64,000 bases of DNA from an uncultured Bacteroidota bacterium (GTDB lineage Bacteria; Bacteroidota; Bacteroidia; Chitinophagales; Chitinophagaceae). A model generated the notes under the pieces. It searched no databases, had not been told where the DNA came from, and worked only from the letters and a program-made list of their open reading frames with translations. Made by a program: the position numbers and the translations under genes. Positions 55,501 to 63,680 of the stretch are shown here, piece after piece (within the stretch, counting starts at the first letter, position 1; every line of letters begins with the position of its first letter). The stretch spans positions 102,935 through 166,934 of the forward strand of contig CAIRYK010000087.1 in assembly GCA_903882805.1 (NCBI GenBank). Direction: 5' to 3'.

Positions 55501-55550
55501 ACCACAACCGCATGGATGTGTATAAAAAACAAGTGGGAGATAAAAAGTAG
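52536..55550 (+). CDS. GH3 beta-N-acetylglucosaminidase (NagZ-like) fused to a beta-lactamase-like serine hydrolase
   Basis: A 1004-residue exported fusion. It has a signal peptide (1-23). A glycoside hydrolase family 3 N-terminal domain (about 40-385) carries the NagZ motif KHFPGHGNTSVDSH (215-228), supplying the D/H general acid pair, and the nucleophile D302 (LVITDALRMDGV). A GH3 C-terminal-like domain follows (about 400-570), then a class C beta-lactamase/esterase domain (about 600-990) with S-C-T-K (about 656-659), YSD in place of YxN, and HQG. This pairing is well known in Bacteroidota and probably trims muropeptides in the periplasm. Which activities remain is untested. It is a single gene. 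Confidence 0.93.
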   Translation: MTTIRKAIAAALTVLFMTGDGAAQSRTHTRQIETGGPKRNWVDSMYSRLTQEERIGQLIMVAAYSGTKQYNEEAITALIAAHQVGGLTFMQGGPVRQALQTNKYQRMAQTPLLIAMDAEWGLGMRLDSVRSFPRQMMLGATRDTDLVYRMGLAIAAQCKRLGVHIDFAPDVDVNNNAANPVINTRSFGEDKTWVARLGIAYMRGLQKGGVIASAKHFPGHGNTSVDSHKDLPVIAASQAELDTLELYPFKRLIAAGVKSVMVAHLNVPALDTEAHVPTSLSKNAVTGLLRNRMGYNGLVITDALRMDGVAKYFPAGEAALRAFAAGNDILLFPQDVPAAITRIKNALDSGMIAPSALEQSVKKILAAKYDAGLAEWKDIDTANLADDLNQHIDLIRAQAAVRGATLVKDDNQILNKLVDNMRIAYIGINADTTTVLYENLHKTYARVEPKWMPKGSNGKNMRKILESLPNYNAVVIALHNVSNTPGNSYGLGDSVVEFLQQAACKNNVMVALMGNAYAMQYFCGAQSAVVGYEDDSISQRIVGEILTKKIKAKGKLPVTACIGGKSICPAPMAPPAIVKEAPHDLKPIMYPKDAGVIDQTALDRLDLFMARSIADGVFPGCRILAARDGKVFYDKAFGYLKYDKKQPVDTSTLYDVASCTKMLATNIAVMRLYEQGKLDLEKTIGDYLPQAKGTNKAPLKIKDLLLHQAGMRGWIPFYKEAVDEDGHPKNDLFKKKTKGDYTIEVARNLYMRNDYLDTMWSRIYASPLDNAGKSVYSDLDFIFLAAIVQQITGKSIDKYAEEQFYKPLGLKHITYNPLSKFDTMQIAPTEWDLNFRRQTLRGYVHDPGAAMMGGVAGHAGLFATAGDAAVIFQLLLNKGVYGGTRYFKAATVEQFTAYGSKLNHRGLGFDKPATDADNAGPAGDRTSALAFGHQGFTGTCIWADPATGIVFVFLSNRVHPSADNTKINKQNVRTIAQDYIYESIGIPVNHNRMDVYKKQVGDKK

Positions 55551-55874
55551 TATTATCCAGGAGCGTTGTTATGGAATTTAAAGTTTTAATGGTAGCCTGA
55601 ATGCAGGAGTTGTTGTATTGTGTAATTGGTAATATGCACGCTTGCTGATATAATATAGAACAGAACAACCACCGTGATTGTAAAAAATGTCGCTTGTTGT
55701 GATGGTATTTTGTTAGGGTTCAAAAAAACGAACGCTCAGTTTTCGGCATTGTTTTTTCCAGCAAAGAGTACATCTTTTCCTAAAATATAGGCATGCACAA
55801 TACCCTTATTGTCGACAAATGACGCTATCCCCCTATATTTGCAAACCGTTTTTTTAAAATCTACAATCTATAAT
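55551..55874. other. Intergenic region upstream of purC
   Basis: 324 AT-rich bases without a gene or clear repeat. The purC promoter box lies near its end at 55834-55841. I saw no purine-riboswitch-like structure. Confidence 0.5.
55834..55841 (+). promoter_or_regulatory. -7 box (TATATTTG) with TTG -33 element for purC
   Basis: An exact TAnnTTTG match with TTG at 55809-55811, 22 bases upstream. It rules out a translation start at 55809 and supports the ATG at 55875, giving a leader of about 27 bases. Confidence 0.6.
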
Positions 55875-56798
55875 ATGCAATTACCCAACCAGACAAACTT
55901 CTATAAAGGAAAAGTGCGTGATGTATACACCATTGGCGACAAATATTTGGTGATGATGGTTAGCGACCGCATATCGGCTTTCGATGTGGTGCTGCCTCGT
56001 CCCATACCTTACAAAGGACAGGTGCTCAACCAGATAGCTGCTCAGTTTCTGGAGGCTACCAGAGATATTGTGCCCAACTGGATGATAAGCGTGCCACTGC
56101 CCAATGCAACAGTGGGTTATAAATGCGAAACTTATCCTGTAGAAATGGTAGTGCGCGGCAACCTGACCGGCCATGCATGGCGCACCTACAAAACCGGCAA
56201 GCGCGAGCTGTGCGGCGTAACAATGCCAGACGGTATGAAAGAAAACGATTTTTTCCCAGCGCCAATTATTACCCCTACTACCAAGGCGCATGAAGGCCAC
56301 GACGAAGACATTTCGCGGGAGGAAATAATCAGCAGTGGTCTGGTGTCGAAAGAAGAATACGAACAACTGGAAAAATATACGCTTGCCCTGTTTGAAAGAG
56401 GCAAGGAAATAGCCAAGGAGCGCGGACTGATACTGGTGGACACTAAGTATGAGTTTGGCCGTATAGGCGACACTATATATCTGATAGACGAAATTCATAC
56501 GCCCGACTCATCGCGCTATTTCTATATGGAGGGTTATGAAGCGCGCCAACGCAATGGCGAACAACAGCGCCAACTATCGAAAGAGTTTGTGCGCGAGTGG
56601 CTGATGGAAAACGGTTTTCAAGGTAAAGAAGGACAGCAGATACCCGAAATGACCGAAGACGTGGTAGGCCAGATATCTGAGCGCTACATAGAGCTATACG
56701 AAATGGTAACCGGTAAGACCTTTGTGAAACACGATGTGAACAAAGCGGAAAGCGAGCGTAAGCTGGTAGATGTACTGGCTAAACTGCAAGGCGAATAA
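55875..56798 (+). CDS. purC: Phosphoribosylaminoimidazole-succinocarboxamide synthase (SAICAR synthetase)
   Basis: A 307-residue enzyme of de novo purine synthesis that joins aspartate to CAIR using ATP. Family features are [33 protein letters not shown] at the N-terminus (the ATP-binding lobe, quoted in parts), [19 protein letters not shown], and the C-terminal [10 protein letters not shown] and [13 protein letters not shown] motifs. The length matches the longer eukaryote-like PurC type common in Bacteroidota. The ATG at 55875 is chosen because the promoter box lies between it and the upstream alternative. No other pur gene is in the window. Confidence 0.96.
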   Translation: MQLPNQTNFYKGKVRDVYTIGDKYLVMMVSDRISAFDVVLPRPIPYKGQVLNQIAAQFLEATRDIVPNWMISVPLPNATVGYKCETYPVEMVVRGNLTGHAWRTYKTGKRELCGVTMPDGMKENDFFPAPIITPTTKAHEGHDEDISREEIISSGLVSKEEYEQLEKYTLALFERGKEIAKERGLILVDTKYEFGRIGDTIYLIDEIHTPDSSRYFYMEGYEARQRNGEQQRQLSKEFVREWLMENGFQGKEGQQIPEMTEDVVGQISERYIELYEMVTGKTFVKHDVNKAESERKLVDVLAKLQGE

Positions 56799-56817
56799 AT
56801 TTTTGATACTTAAGTAG

Positions 56818-56855
56818 AAGCGAGGAACAACCAAGTAGTTGCTCCTCGCTTTTTT
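56818..56855 (+). terminator. Terminator after purC (probably bidirectional)
   Basis: AAGCGAGGA-a-CAAC, 6-base loop, GTTG-c-TCCTCGCTT, then TTTTT. It ends 2 bases before the stop of the convergent minus-strand gene. Confidence 0.85.
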
Positions 56856-56857
56856 GG

Positions 56858-57100
56858 TTAACGGTCGTTCAGCCCTATGCCGAAACCGAAGGTTGCGGCT
56901 ACCAATGCCAGATTGACGATCAATACGGCTTTTTGCCAGTTGGGGCGGTCGTTCCACTTTTGGTTGAGATCGAAGGGGTCGAAGGCCAAACCAATACCCA
57001 ACGACGACGAGGCCTGCATATAATCTTTCGACACAATAATCTGAAACAGGCCGAGAAGTAAAAAACCAATGTAGATAAATTTGTTGAATGGCGATTTCAT
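56858..57100 (-). CDS. Small two-span membrane protein, unknown function
   Basis: An 80-residue protein with two membrane helices (about residues 9-24 IGFLLLGLFQIIVS and 59-76 VLIVNLALVAATFGFGIG) joined by a polar loop (DPFDLNQKWNDRPNWQ). I do not recognise it. The start is an ATG; codon use looks like the host. It shares the terminator region with purC and lies 60 bases downstream of the AraC regulator gene on the same strand. Confidence 0.65.
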   Translation of the reverse strand: MKSPFNKFIYIGFLLLGLFQIIVSKDYMQASSSLGIGLAFDPFDLNQKWNDRPNWQKAVLIVNLALVAATFGFGIGLNDR

Positions 57101-57160
57101 ACCAATTTTTTATACAAAACTCCACCAATTGCCAAGTGTAAAATTGGACTTTCACGACAC

Positions 57161-57976
57161 TTATAAGATTTCCCACACTATTTTTTCACCATCTACAAGC
57201 CGTGCCTCTCTGAAAAATTGTTTGGGGTTTTGTTGGGTGAGCTTTCTTAATTCTCTGATGAAATAAGACTGGTCGGAATAGTTGGCTTCGTAGGTAATAT
57301 CTGTGAGCGACTTTATTTCTTTAGACTGAAACTTAGATCTGAGTGAATTTCTGAATTTGGCTATCCTTTTAAAATCAACCGGCGAGCATGCCAGCAGTTT
57401 TGTAAAACTGCGCTGAAATGTTTTTAAGTTCATACCCAGCATAGCTGCTACGGCTGCTACGCTATAATCCTGTTCTGTGCTTTCAAAAAAAGCCAATGCC
57501 TGCTCCATTTTAGCAAACTCTTCTTTTTCAATAATCGCAGAAAGCAAAAATTCTTCGAGGCACGCAACACGGTTGTGGTTTTGGTAGAGGCGTTTTGCGG
57601 CTGCCAGCCAAACCGGGTTGTCGTATCCCTGCGAGACAACCGGAGCTATCTGTGCAAAATCTTCGCGTAGAAACCTATTGATGCCTAATGGTTTGAAAAC
57701 GATAGATACTTCGTCTATGGCGCCCTCGCAATGCACCATTACCGGTTGTGTGTATTTGCCCAACACTTCGATATGGTAACCGTTTTGGGCGCAATGTTGC
57801 AGGTAAAGGCTATGGTCTTGCCGGGCGACGGACACCCCGCTGAAAAACGAAAGTCCAGTATTGGTATGCGGAAAAGCAATATGACGCTGCACGCTGCCAG
57901 CATCGCAGCGATAAAAGTAGAAACCTTCGACGTAGCGCTGCAAAACAGTAGATTCAGGAGCGATGAATTTTAGCAC
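57161..57976 (-). CDS. AraC family transcriptional regulator
   Basis: A 271-residue regulator with an N-terminal cupin-like sensing region (about 1-150; residues near HIAFPHTNTGLSFFSG) and a C-terminal double helix-turn-helix (about 168-265): VAAVAAMLGMNLKTFQRSFTK and then ITYEANYSDQSYFIRELRKL, ending NPKQFF as usual for AraC proteins. The N-terminal domain resembles the DUF6597-type found in Bacteroidota AraC regulators. The start is a GTG at 57976. Target genes and effector are unknown; the small membrane protein gene downstream could be one. Confidence 0.92.
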   Translation of the reverse strand: MLKFIAPESTVLQRYVEGFYFYRCDAGSVQRHIAFPHTNTGLSFFSGVSVARQDHSLYLQHCAQNGYHIEVLGKYTQPVMVHCEGAIDEVSIVFKPLGINRFLREDFAQIAPVVSQGYDNPVWLAAAKRLYQNHNRVACLEEFLLSAIIEKEEFAKMEQALAFFESTEQDYSVAAVAAMLGMNLKTFQRSFTKLLACSPVDFKRIAKFRNSLRSKFQSKEIKSLTDITYEANYSDQSYFIRELRKLTQQNPKQFFREARLVDGEKIVWEIL

Positions 57977-58279
57977 GGGATCTTCAGTTTGCAGTAAAAT
58001 TAGCGATGATTGATGTGCGCGTAAATTATCTTTTGCAGACGGGGACCTGCTTCTGGGCAGTTATACCGTTTGGACAATAAAAATCGCCATGCGGGGATTG
58101 TTGCGACCCTACGGGGCGCAGCCCATAAATAATACATTACTCTACTACAAACCTGTAGCGCCTAACGGCGCAATGACCTGCTTTGGAGCCGAATTTTAAT
58201 CGATTTGGTATTAGTGGCTATTAGTATGTGCACTAAAGAAATATTGATTATTGAGCGTTTGAATAGCAAATTACGCGTG
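57977..58279. repeat. Intergenic region with REP-like repeats
   Basis: About 300 bases without a gene. At 58092-58175 it holds CCCTACGGGGC-type and GCGCCTAACGGCGC palindromes and the segment CTACTACAAACCTGTAG. The latter resembles the CTACAAACAGGGTTG block of the direct repeats at 48121 and 48397. Confidence 0.6.
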
Positions 58280-58519
58280 TTACCGACTATCGTTTCTGTC
58301 GTTTTCGCGCATGATGAATAATGCTACGAAGGAAATAAACAGCAAAGGCATACCCAACAACAACAGCGGATAGAATAGAATAGCCAAAATAGTATTTAGC
58401 ACGCCTGTAATAAGCTGAATCAGGTAGCCAATAGTGAAGAAAAAAAGGTAGTAGAGATTAAACTTAAAAATCCCCTTCCATATTTTATATGATGTTTTCG
58501 ACTTGCGCGCGTCAGCCAT
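58280..58519 (-). CDS. Small membrane protein, unknown function
   Basis: A 79-residue protein with a short basic N-terminus (MADARKSKTSYKIWKGIFK) and two hydrophobic stretches (about 20-40 NLYYLFFFTIGYLIQLITG and 44-70). I do not recognise it. The ATG at 58519 follows the stop of the oxidoreductase gene by 11 bases on the same strand, so the pair is probably co-transcribed; a longer frame running into that gene is unlikely. Confidence 0.65.
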   Translation of the reverse strand: MADARKSKTSYKIWKGIFKFNLYYLFFFTIGYLIQLITGVLNTILAILFYPLLLLGMPLLFISFVALFIMRENDRNDSR

Positions 58520-58530
58520 GGTTGCGTGTA

Positions 58531-59247
58531 TTATCCGTATAGCTCTATGTGAATAGCTTTTTTGTCGATGCCCATTTCGGTGAGGCGTTTTTTGGCTTCG
58601 TCTATCATATCGCGCCAGCCGCATATCATAAAAGTAGCCTGGTTGTTGCCGGCGAGTAATTCTTCATACACAGGATGTACGTAGCCGCGGCGGCCGTTCC
58701 ACTCTTCGCGCGACAGGGTGGGCAGGTATCTGAAACCGGGTATTGATTGCTCCAGCCGGGTCATTTCATCGGCATAGAGCAGGTCGGTTACTGTTCTCGA
58801 TCCGTAAATAAGGTTTATGCCATTGTGTATGGGTTTGGCAGTGGCTATGTGGTGCAGCATGCTGCGGAAGGGGGCAATACCGGTGCCGGTGCAAATGAGG
58901 TAAAGATCGTTGTGCAAATTATCTGGCAGCACGAAAATACCTTGCGGGCCTCGGAGCGTTAGCACGCTGCCTTCTTTTACCTCGTCGAACAAATAGGCCG
59001 AGCCCTTGCCTCCATGCAGGTAGCTAACTATGAGTTCGATAATATTTGAGCCATCGGGTGCGGAGGCAATGCTGTAGCTACGCCAGCGTTTGTTGCGTTG
59101 TTCGGCAATTGGAAGGTCGAGGGTTACGAACTGGCCGGGCTTGAAGTGGAACACATCGGTGTCGGGTAGCTCTACCCAATACCTGCGGGTGCCGGGTCGG
59201 GCTTCTTCAACTTGCTTTACAATTCCGGACTGCCAGGTAGGTAACAT
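58531..59247 (-). CDS. FAD-dependent ferredoxin/flavodoxin-NADP reductase-like oxidoreductase
   Basis: A 238-residue flavin oxidoreductase. The FAD-binding barrel has the RSYSIAS motif (about 55-61) and the GSAYLFDEVKEGSVLTLRGPQG segment. The NAD(P)-binding lobe has LICTGTGIAPFRSML (about 114-128) and MICGWRDMIDEAK near the C-terminus. There is no fused iron-sulfur domain. It probably moves electrons between NAD(P)H and ferredoxin or flavodoxin. A promoter box (59271-59278) lies 24 bases upstream. A small membrane protein gene follows. Confidence 0.9.
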   Translation of the reverse strand: MLPTWQSGIVKQVEEARPGTRRYWVELPDTDVFHFKPGQFVTLDLPIAEQRNKRWRSYSIASAPDGSNIIELIVSYLHGGKGSAYLFDEVKEGSVLTLRGPQGIFVLPDNLHNDLYLICTGTGIAPFRSMLHHIATAKPIHNGINLIYGSRTVTDLLYADEMTRLEQSIPGFRYLPTLSREEWNGRRGYVHPVYEELLAGNNQATFMICGWRDMIDEAKKRLTEMGIDKKAIHIELYG

Positions 59248-59270
59248 GGATTAGTAAGTATAATACGGTG

Positions 59271-59278
59271 CAAAGTTA
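59271..59278 (-). promoter_or_regulatory. -7 box (TAACTTTG) for the oxidoreductase gene
   Basis: An exact TAnnTTTG match on the minus strand, 24 bases upstream of the ATG at 59247. Confidence 0.5.
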
Positions 59279-59360
59279 ATTGTCTTGAAATTAAAGACGC
59301 TTATAGGCGTATTATAAAAAGAATGTACCTACACTACCAGCGCCGGTAAGCTAATATTTA

Positions 59361-60107
59361 TTAATGCTGTATGTGAGCAATGCATACTTCGGTGTCGGAA
59401 CCATGTACCAGTGTATCGTAAATGATCATAGAATACTGACCGGGGTGGTAAGATCGAGGGTCGAGATTGTAGGCGCCAGTGCCATAAATACGGTATCCGT
59501 TTACAGTTTGCAGCGGTATGCGGACTACATTAGATACATCTGCACGCACAACGAAGGTAGTTCCGAGTTTGCGGATGTTACTGATTTTTATGCGGTAGGG
59601 TGTATCTGCTATAGTTGATACCGTAGACTTGTAGTAATAGAAGCTATCTATGGGGCCGCAATGATCGTAAGATGAATCGAACGAGCCTACGAGTTTAGGG
59701 GCATTGTCGGGTGGCGGCACAATTTTAAGCGTAATGTTGTATTGCTGCATGCCGTACAGCTTGCTGTTGATATTGAACTTAACCGGATAATCGCCATAGG
59801 GAACATCAGATACGTTGAAAGTGAACACACCGCTGATAAGGTATCCGACTGTTTGTGTAGCCGGCATCATGGTGAGGTTGGCCGGCAAATCTGAGAACGA
59901 GCAGTTGAGCAGGTTTTTGCCTATGTCGCCTCCGGTTACTTTTATTTTGTAGGGGAAGTTGATAGTATTGAACGGGCTAACAGAAATTACGGAATCGAAT
60001 TCGGGTGTAAAAGCGAATACCTCCTCTTTTTTTACCGGGTTTTGCTGGTTTTTTTCGCAGCCAAACAGTAAAAAGGGGAGTAGAAACAATAAGTAGCGGA
60101 TATTCAT
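59361..60107 (-). CDS. Lipoprotein of unknown function
   Basis: A 248-residue protein with a lipoprotein signal peptide: MNIRYLLFLLPFLLFGCEKN, cysteine at residue 17. The mature part is beta-rich, with two Ig-like segments suggested by repeated PYKIKVTGGDIGKNL and YPVKFNINSKLYGMQQYNITLKI patterns. No family is recognised. The residues after the cysteine (EKNQQN) do not form the Bacteroidota surface-export signal, so it may stay periplasm-facing. It is a single gene. Confidence 0.75.
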   Translation of the reverse strand: MNIRYLLFLLPFLLFGCEKNQQNPVKKEEVFAFTPEFDSVISVSPFNTINFPYKIKVTGGDIGKNLLNCSFSDLPANLTMMPATQTVGYLISGVFTFNVSDVPYGDYPVKFNINSKLYGMQQYNITLKIVPPPDNAPKLVGSFDSSYDHCGPIDSFYYYKSTVSTIADTPYRIKISNIRKLGTTFVVRADVSNVVRIPLQTVNGYRIYGTGAYNLDPRSYHPGQYSMIIYDTLVHGSDTEVCIAHIQH

Positions 60108-60227
60108 ACTCCGAAATTACAACTTAATTGTAAACCGTCAAAAGAAAATGATATGTATTTAAAGAATTATGCGAATAGCAGTAGCGATCAAACGGGTATA
60201 TAGTTGACGTATTATGCGCAATCGGTT

Positions 60228-60235
60228 TACCTTTG
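60228..60235 (+). promoter_or_regulatory. Promoter of truB: TTG (-33) and TACCTTTG (-7)
   Basis: TTG at 60204-60206 and an exact TAnnTTTG at 60228-60235 with 21 bases between them. Predicted transcription start is near 60242, so a translation start at 60214 is excluded. Confidence 0.55.
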
Positions 60236-60240
60236 CTGCG

Positions 60241-60969
60241 ATGCAAAACCGACCGATGCCTGCCGAACTAAAAAAAGGCGGCGTACTACTTGTAGACAAG
60301 CCATATAAATGGACTTCGTTTGATGCGATACACCTTATTAAGATATCGCTGCGGGCCAAGATAGGTCATTGCGGCACGCTGGACCCGCTGGCGACCGGAT
60401 TGCTGATATGCTGCACCGGCGACATGACTAAGCAGATATCGCAGTATCAGCAGTTGCCAAAGGAGTATACAGGTATTTTTCATTTGGGCGCCACTACGGC
60501 TACCTGCGATCTGGAAAGCCAGCCGGAGGATTTTAAGCCCTACGAGCATATAACGAGCGAGCTGGTATGGGCTGCTGCAGCCGAACTGACCGGAGATATA
60601 ATGCAGGTGCCGCCGATACACTCGGCAATAAAAAAAGACGGTAAAAGATCGTACGACTTGGCGAGGGCCGGTAAAGAGGTGGCGCTGGATGCACGGCCGG
60701 TGACGGTGGGAGAGTTTGAGATTACCGCCATCAAGCTGCCGGAGGTACATTTTAGGGTAGTGTGCAGTACGGGTACATATATAAGATCGCTGGCGCATGA
60801 TATTGGACAGCTATTGGGATGCGGGGCCTACCTGCAGGAGCTGCGCCGCACCAAAATTGGTAACTTTGATGTTAAGAATGCGCTGACGCCACAGGAGTGG
60901 AAAGCGCTGTGGAAGCCGCAACCGCCTAAAACAGACGAAACAGCGCAGGCAGATAGCAACGTAGAATAA
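60241..60969 (+). CDS. truB: tRNA pseudouridine(55) synthase TruB
   Basis: A 242-residue enzyme that makes pseudouridine 55 in the T loop of tRNAs. Signature motifs are GGVLLVDKPYKWTSFDAI (substrate-binding N-terminus), GHCGTLDPLATGLL with the catalytic aspartate (about residues 41-54), and GTYIRSLAHDIG in the second half. The start is uncertain: 60241 lies almost on the predicted transcription start, and an ATG at 60256 would leave a ~14-base leader and an N-terminus closer to that of relatives. An upstream start at 60214 precedes the promoter and is unlikely. Confidence 0.93.
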   Translation: MQNRPMPAELKKGGVLLVDKPYKWTSFDAIHLIKISLRAKIGHCGTLDPLATGLLICCTGDMTKQISQYQQLPKEYTGIFHLGATTATCDLESQPEDFKPYEHITSELVWAAAAELTGDIMQVPPIHSAIKKDGKRSYDLARAGKEVALDARPVTVGEFEITAIKLPEVHFRVVCSTGTYIRSLAHDIGQLLGCGAYLQELRRTKIGNFDVKNALTPQEWKALWKPQPPKTDETAQADSNVE

Positions 60970-61260
60970 CACTCGATGACAGTATATGCAAAAATGAGCT
61001 GCTGAGCGAATTTATAGATTGCTGAGGCTGTATTGCTTAGATGTGTAAAAACTGTAAATGTGTACTGGGTTTGGTAAAAGTAATTTGGCTATGGCCGCTA
61101 ATAAGCGTTGCTATATATAATAGCAAGTATAACCGGAACGACTGTAACGGAGTTCCTTTAATCCGCAGTTAAGGTATTCCTAATCGGTTGTTAATGGTCA
61201 TTGTGAATATGTGGATAAATAAAAAACCTTCGTATTTTCGTAAATTAATTATCATGAGTT
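60970..61260. other. Intergenic region between truB and the RelA/SpoT-like gene
   Basis: 291 AT-rich bases. I see no repeat, RNA gene or clean terminator in it, and only a weak TATTTTCG box near 61235. Confidence 0.4.
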
Positions 61261-63597
61261 ATGCCGTCACAGAACCATCAATCCGCCATTGAGAGCAATA
61301 ATGCGTTCATGGTAAAAATTGAAGACTTGGTGAGGGAGGTTGTTATACAAAACGACATTCCCTATTACCGGATTGAGTCTCGAATGGAGCTCCATACCCA
61401 AACGGAGGCCGGCGATATATATTTGCCGGTAATCAGGATAGTAACTTATTTTGAAGATACTGTTGGTCAGATATCTGATATCATACGCACTGAATTTGAT
61501 GTAGAAATAGAGAAGTCGGTAGATAAGAAAAAGAACAGACTGGAGAGCTTTTCCTACAAACATGTACAGTATATAGCAGGTTTGCGCGATAATCGTCGTC
61601 AGCTTACGGAATACAAGAGATCTGGCAATAAGAAATTTGAGATTCAGGTATGCTCTATGCTACAGGATGCATGGGCAGGAATAGAGAAAGAGTTGGGGTA
61701 TGATGGCGCATCGTTTCCGGAAGAGACTAAGCGCGATTTTTATCGCGTAGGAGCATTACTGGAGATGGCCGATATTGAGTTTCTGAAGATAAGGATTCAG
61801 TTGGGTAAGCATCAGGCAAGCGCTCCACAGCAGCAGCCCGATGTGGTGATAGTAAACGAAACAAAGGAGATTGCCCAAGCAGCGAGCGCAAACACATTTG
61901 CAGAGCATTTGCAGGCAGTGAAAATTGAAGCGCCCAGCGTAGCGCAAGCTCCTGAACCAATAGTTGCGAATATTATACCGCCAATAGTAGAGTTGCCCAC
62001 TATTTTTGTGAATGCCAACGGCGACCTGAACGGAATAATACCAGAAATAAATACGGTAAGCAATGGTCAGTCTACGGCAGCTCCGGTTCCGGCTGCACAG
62101 GGTTTTGTGCCACCAGTGGTGTTCAGGACGCCAGCTCCGGCACAGCCGCAGTTTACGCCGCCTGTAGCGCAGGCGCCACAGGGTTTTGTGCCTCCAGTAG
62201 TAAACCATCAGCCGTCGTTTGTGCCCCCGGTAGTTAGTCAGCCTCAGGTTATAGCAGTTCCGGTTGCGCATACACAGGCGCCAGTTGCGCCAGCGCCGCA
62301 ACCACAGGCGACAGTAACGCCGGTTGTGAATAATCTGCCGCCTGTTGCCAACCCAATAGTAAACACCCAACCTCAGACAGCAGCCATGCCAGCGGCCACT
62401 CCGCCACAGGCAGTTGTAAATCAGGTAACCAATACACAGCCTGCGCCAAGCGTACAGCAAAGGCCGGTAACAACTCCGGTAGTAAACTATCAGCCGGCTA
62501 ACACAGGCACAATGACCGAAAGGCCGCCTGTAGCACAGCCTATAATAGCTGCTACAGCGCAGGCAATAACCAATGCCAATGGCAGACCATTTGTGCAAGC
62601 CCCAGTTTTACAGTCGATAGCGCCGCAGCGTGTAAAAGTACCTATGCCGGTGAGCGTGCCATCTGGCATTGCTCCGCAGCGTATAAAAACGCCAACACCT
62701 ACGCCTATCGATCTTGACTCGATGGATATGAACGTGAGCAGCCTTAATTCGCTGGCTATGAACGTAAATAACATTGAGCACAAAACCGGAGTTACCGATG
62801 GACAACTTGCTCAGATAGTAAATATGGGTATGAACAATGCTCCCAAAGTGGAGCCTGTTGCGCCTGTAGTAAAAGAAGAGCCTGCGCCGCCGGTAGCTAA
62901 GGTAGAGCCTGTTGCAGCGCCGGAAGTAAAAGCCCCCGCGATAAGTAATAATGCTCAGCCGGCATCGGATGCAGTGGCGCTGAACATAGATAACGTTCAC
63001 AACTTTAATATGAGTGTGAACGGTATGATAGAGCGCACCACAGAAATAGTAAGAGAAACACCGAAAATAGAAGAAAAGCAAGCAGAGAAAATAGTGCCTT
63101 TCTTTGAAGACCTGATAGAGCCTGTAAACAAGCCTGCAGTACTTGATGAGAATGCGCCGATGACAGACGCATCGCTTAGAGAGTATGTGATGAACAGTAA
63201 GTTGCTGAAAGAAGTGGATCTGAAAATTGCTGAGCGCGCAGGCGCTAAGATTAATGCGGAGATAGACATAGAAGGCGATGTGGAAAGACTGCGCTTCCTG
63301 AAGGTGTTTACGCTGAAACAACTGCACGACAGGATTATGGATAACAAGAATGACATTGTGGCCTTTGCAGAAAAATGGATAGGTAAGGATAATGGCGGTT
63401 CTTTCGATTCGGGTATAAGTTTGTTTTATCTTGAGTATTTGTTGGTAGGTAAGAAAAACGATCCTGCTTTTGCGATAGAGTATGTGGTTAAGTTTATTTC
63501 TGACAACGACTATAGCGCACGCTACATTATACCTACTTACAATTCTATTAAGAATACAGAGCTGCCTAATTTCTCGCATCTGACATTGAAAGCGTAG
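61261..63597 (+). CDS. RelA/SpoT-like domain protein with degenerate active site and long Pro-rich linker
   Basis: A 778-residue protein. Residues about 15-190 match the RelA/SpoT synthetase fold (VIRIVTYFEDTVGQISDIIR, FEIQVCSMLQDAWAGIEKELGYD, then FYRVGALLEMADIEF). Key positions differ from active alarmone synthetases: RxKS reads RIES, DxxGxR reads YLPVIR, GYxSxHY reads SYKHVQY, and the EIQxR arginine is a cysteine. I infer it does not make (p)ppGpp. Residues about 195-600 are Pro/Gln/Val/Ala-rich with recurring QGFVPPVV and VTNTQPAP-type units. About 610-778 is a helical C-terminal domain I do not recognise. Its partner and role are unknown. It has its own terminator. Confidence 0.75.
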   Translation: MPSQNHQSAIESNNAFMVKIEDLVREVVIQNDIPYYRIESRMELHTQTEAGDIYLPVIRIVTYFEDTVGQISDIIRTEFDVEIEKSVDKKKNRLESFSYKHVQYIAGLRDNRRQLTEYKRSGNKKFEIQVCSMLQDAWAGIEKELGYDGASFPEETKRDFYRVGALLEMADIEFLKIRIQLGKHQASAPQQQPDVVIVNETKEIAQAASANTFAEHLQAVKIEAPSVAQAPEPIVANIIPPIVELPTIFVNANGDLNGIIPEINTVSNGQSTAAPVPAAQGFVPPVVFRTPAPAQPQFTPPVAQAPQGFVPPVVNHQPSFVPPVVSQPQVIAVPVAHTQAPVAPAPQPQATVTPVVNNLPPVANPIVNTQPQTAAMPAATPPQAVVNQVTNTQPAPSVQQRPVTTPVVNYQPANTGTMTERPPVAQPIIAATAQAITNANGRPFVQAPVLQSIAPQRVKVPMPVSVPSGIAPQRIKTPTPTPIDLDSMDMNVSSLNSLAMNVNNIEHKTGVTDGQLAQIVNMGMNNAPKVEPVAPVVKEEPAPPVAKVEPVAAPEVKAPAISNNAQPASDAVALNIDNVHNFNMSVNGMIERTTEIVRETPKIEEKQAEKIVPFFEDLIEPVNKPAVLDENAPMTDASLREYVMNSKLLKEVDLKIAERAGAKINAEIDIEGDVERLRFLKVFTLKQLHDRIMDNKNDIVAFAEKWIGKDNGGSFDSGISLFYLEYLLVGKKNDPAFAIEYVVKFISDNDYSARYIIPTYNSIKNTELPNFSHLTLKA

Positions 63598-63620
63598 ATT
63601 AAGGTTAATGATATTATTGA

Positions 63621-63646
63621 AAAGCGGCCTGATGGTCGCTTTTTTT
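63621..63646 (+). terminator. Terminator after the RelA/SpoT-like gene
   Basis: AAAGCG-g-CC, loop TGAT, GG-t-CGCTTT, then TTTT, 23 bases after the stop codon. Confidence 0.8.
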
Positions 63647-63680
63647 ATTGTGGTCTATACTAGTCACGTATTTGTTAGCT

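Noticed and set aside
55551..55874. Purine riboswitch upstream of purC
   Set aside because: The promoter leaves a leader of only about 27 bases, too short for an aptamer.
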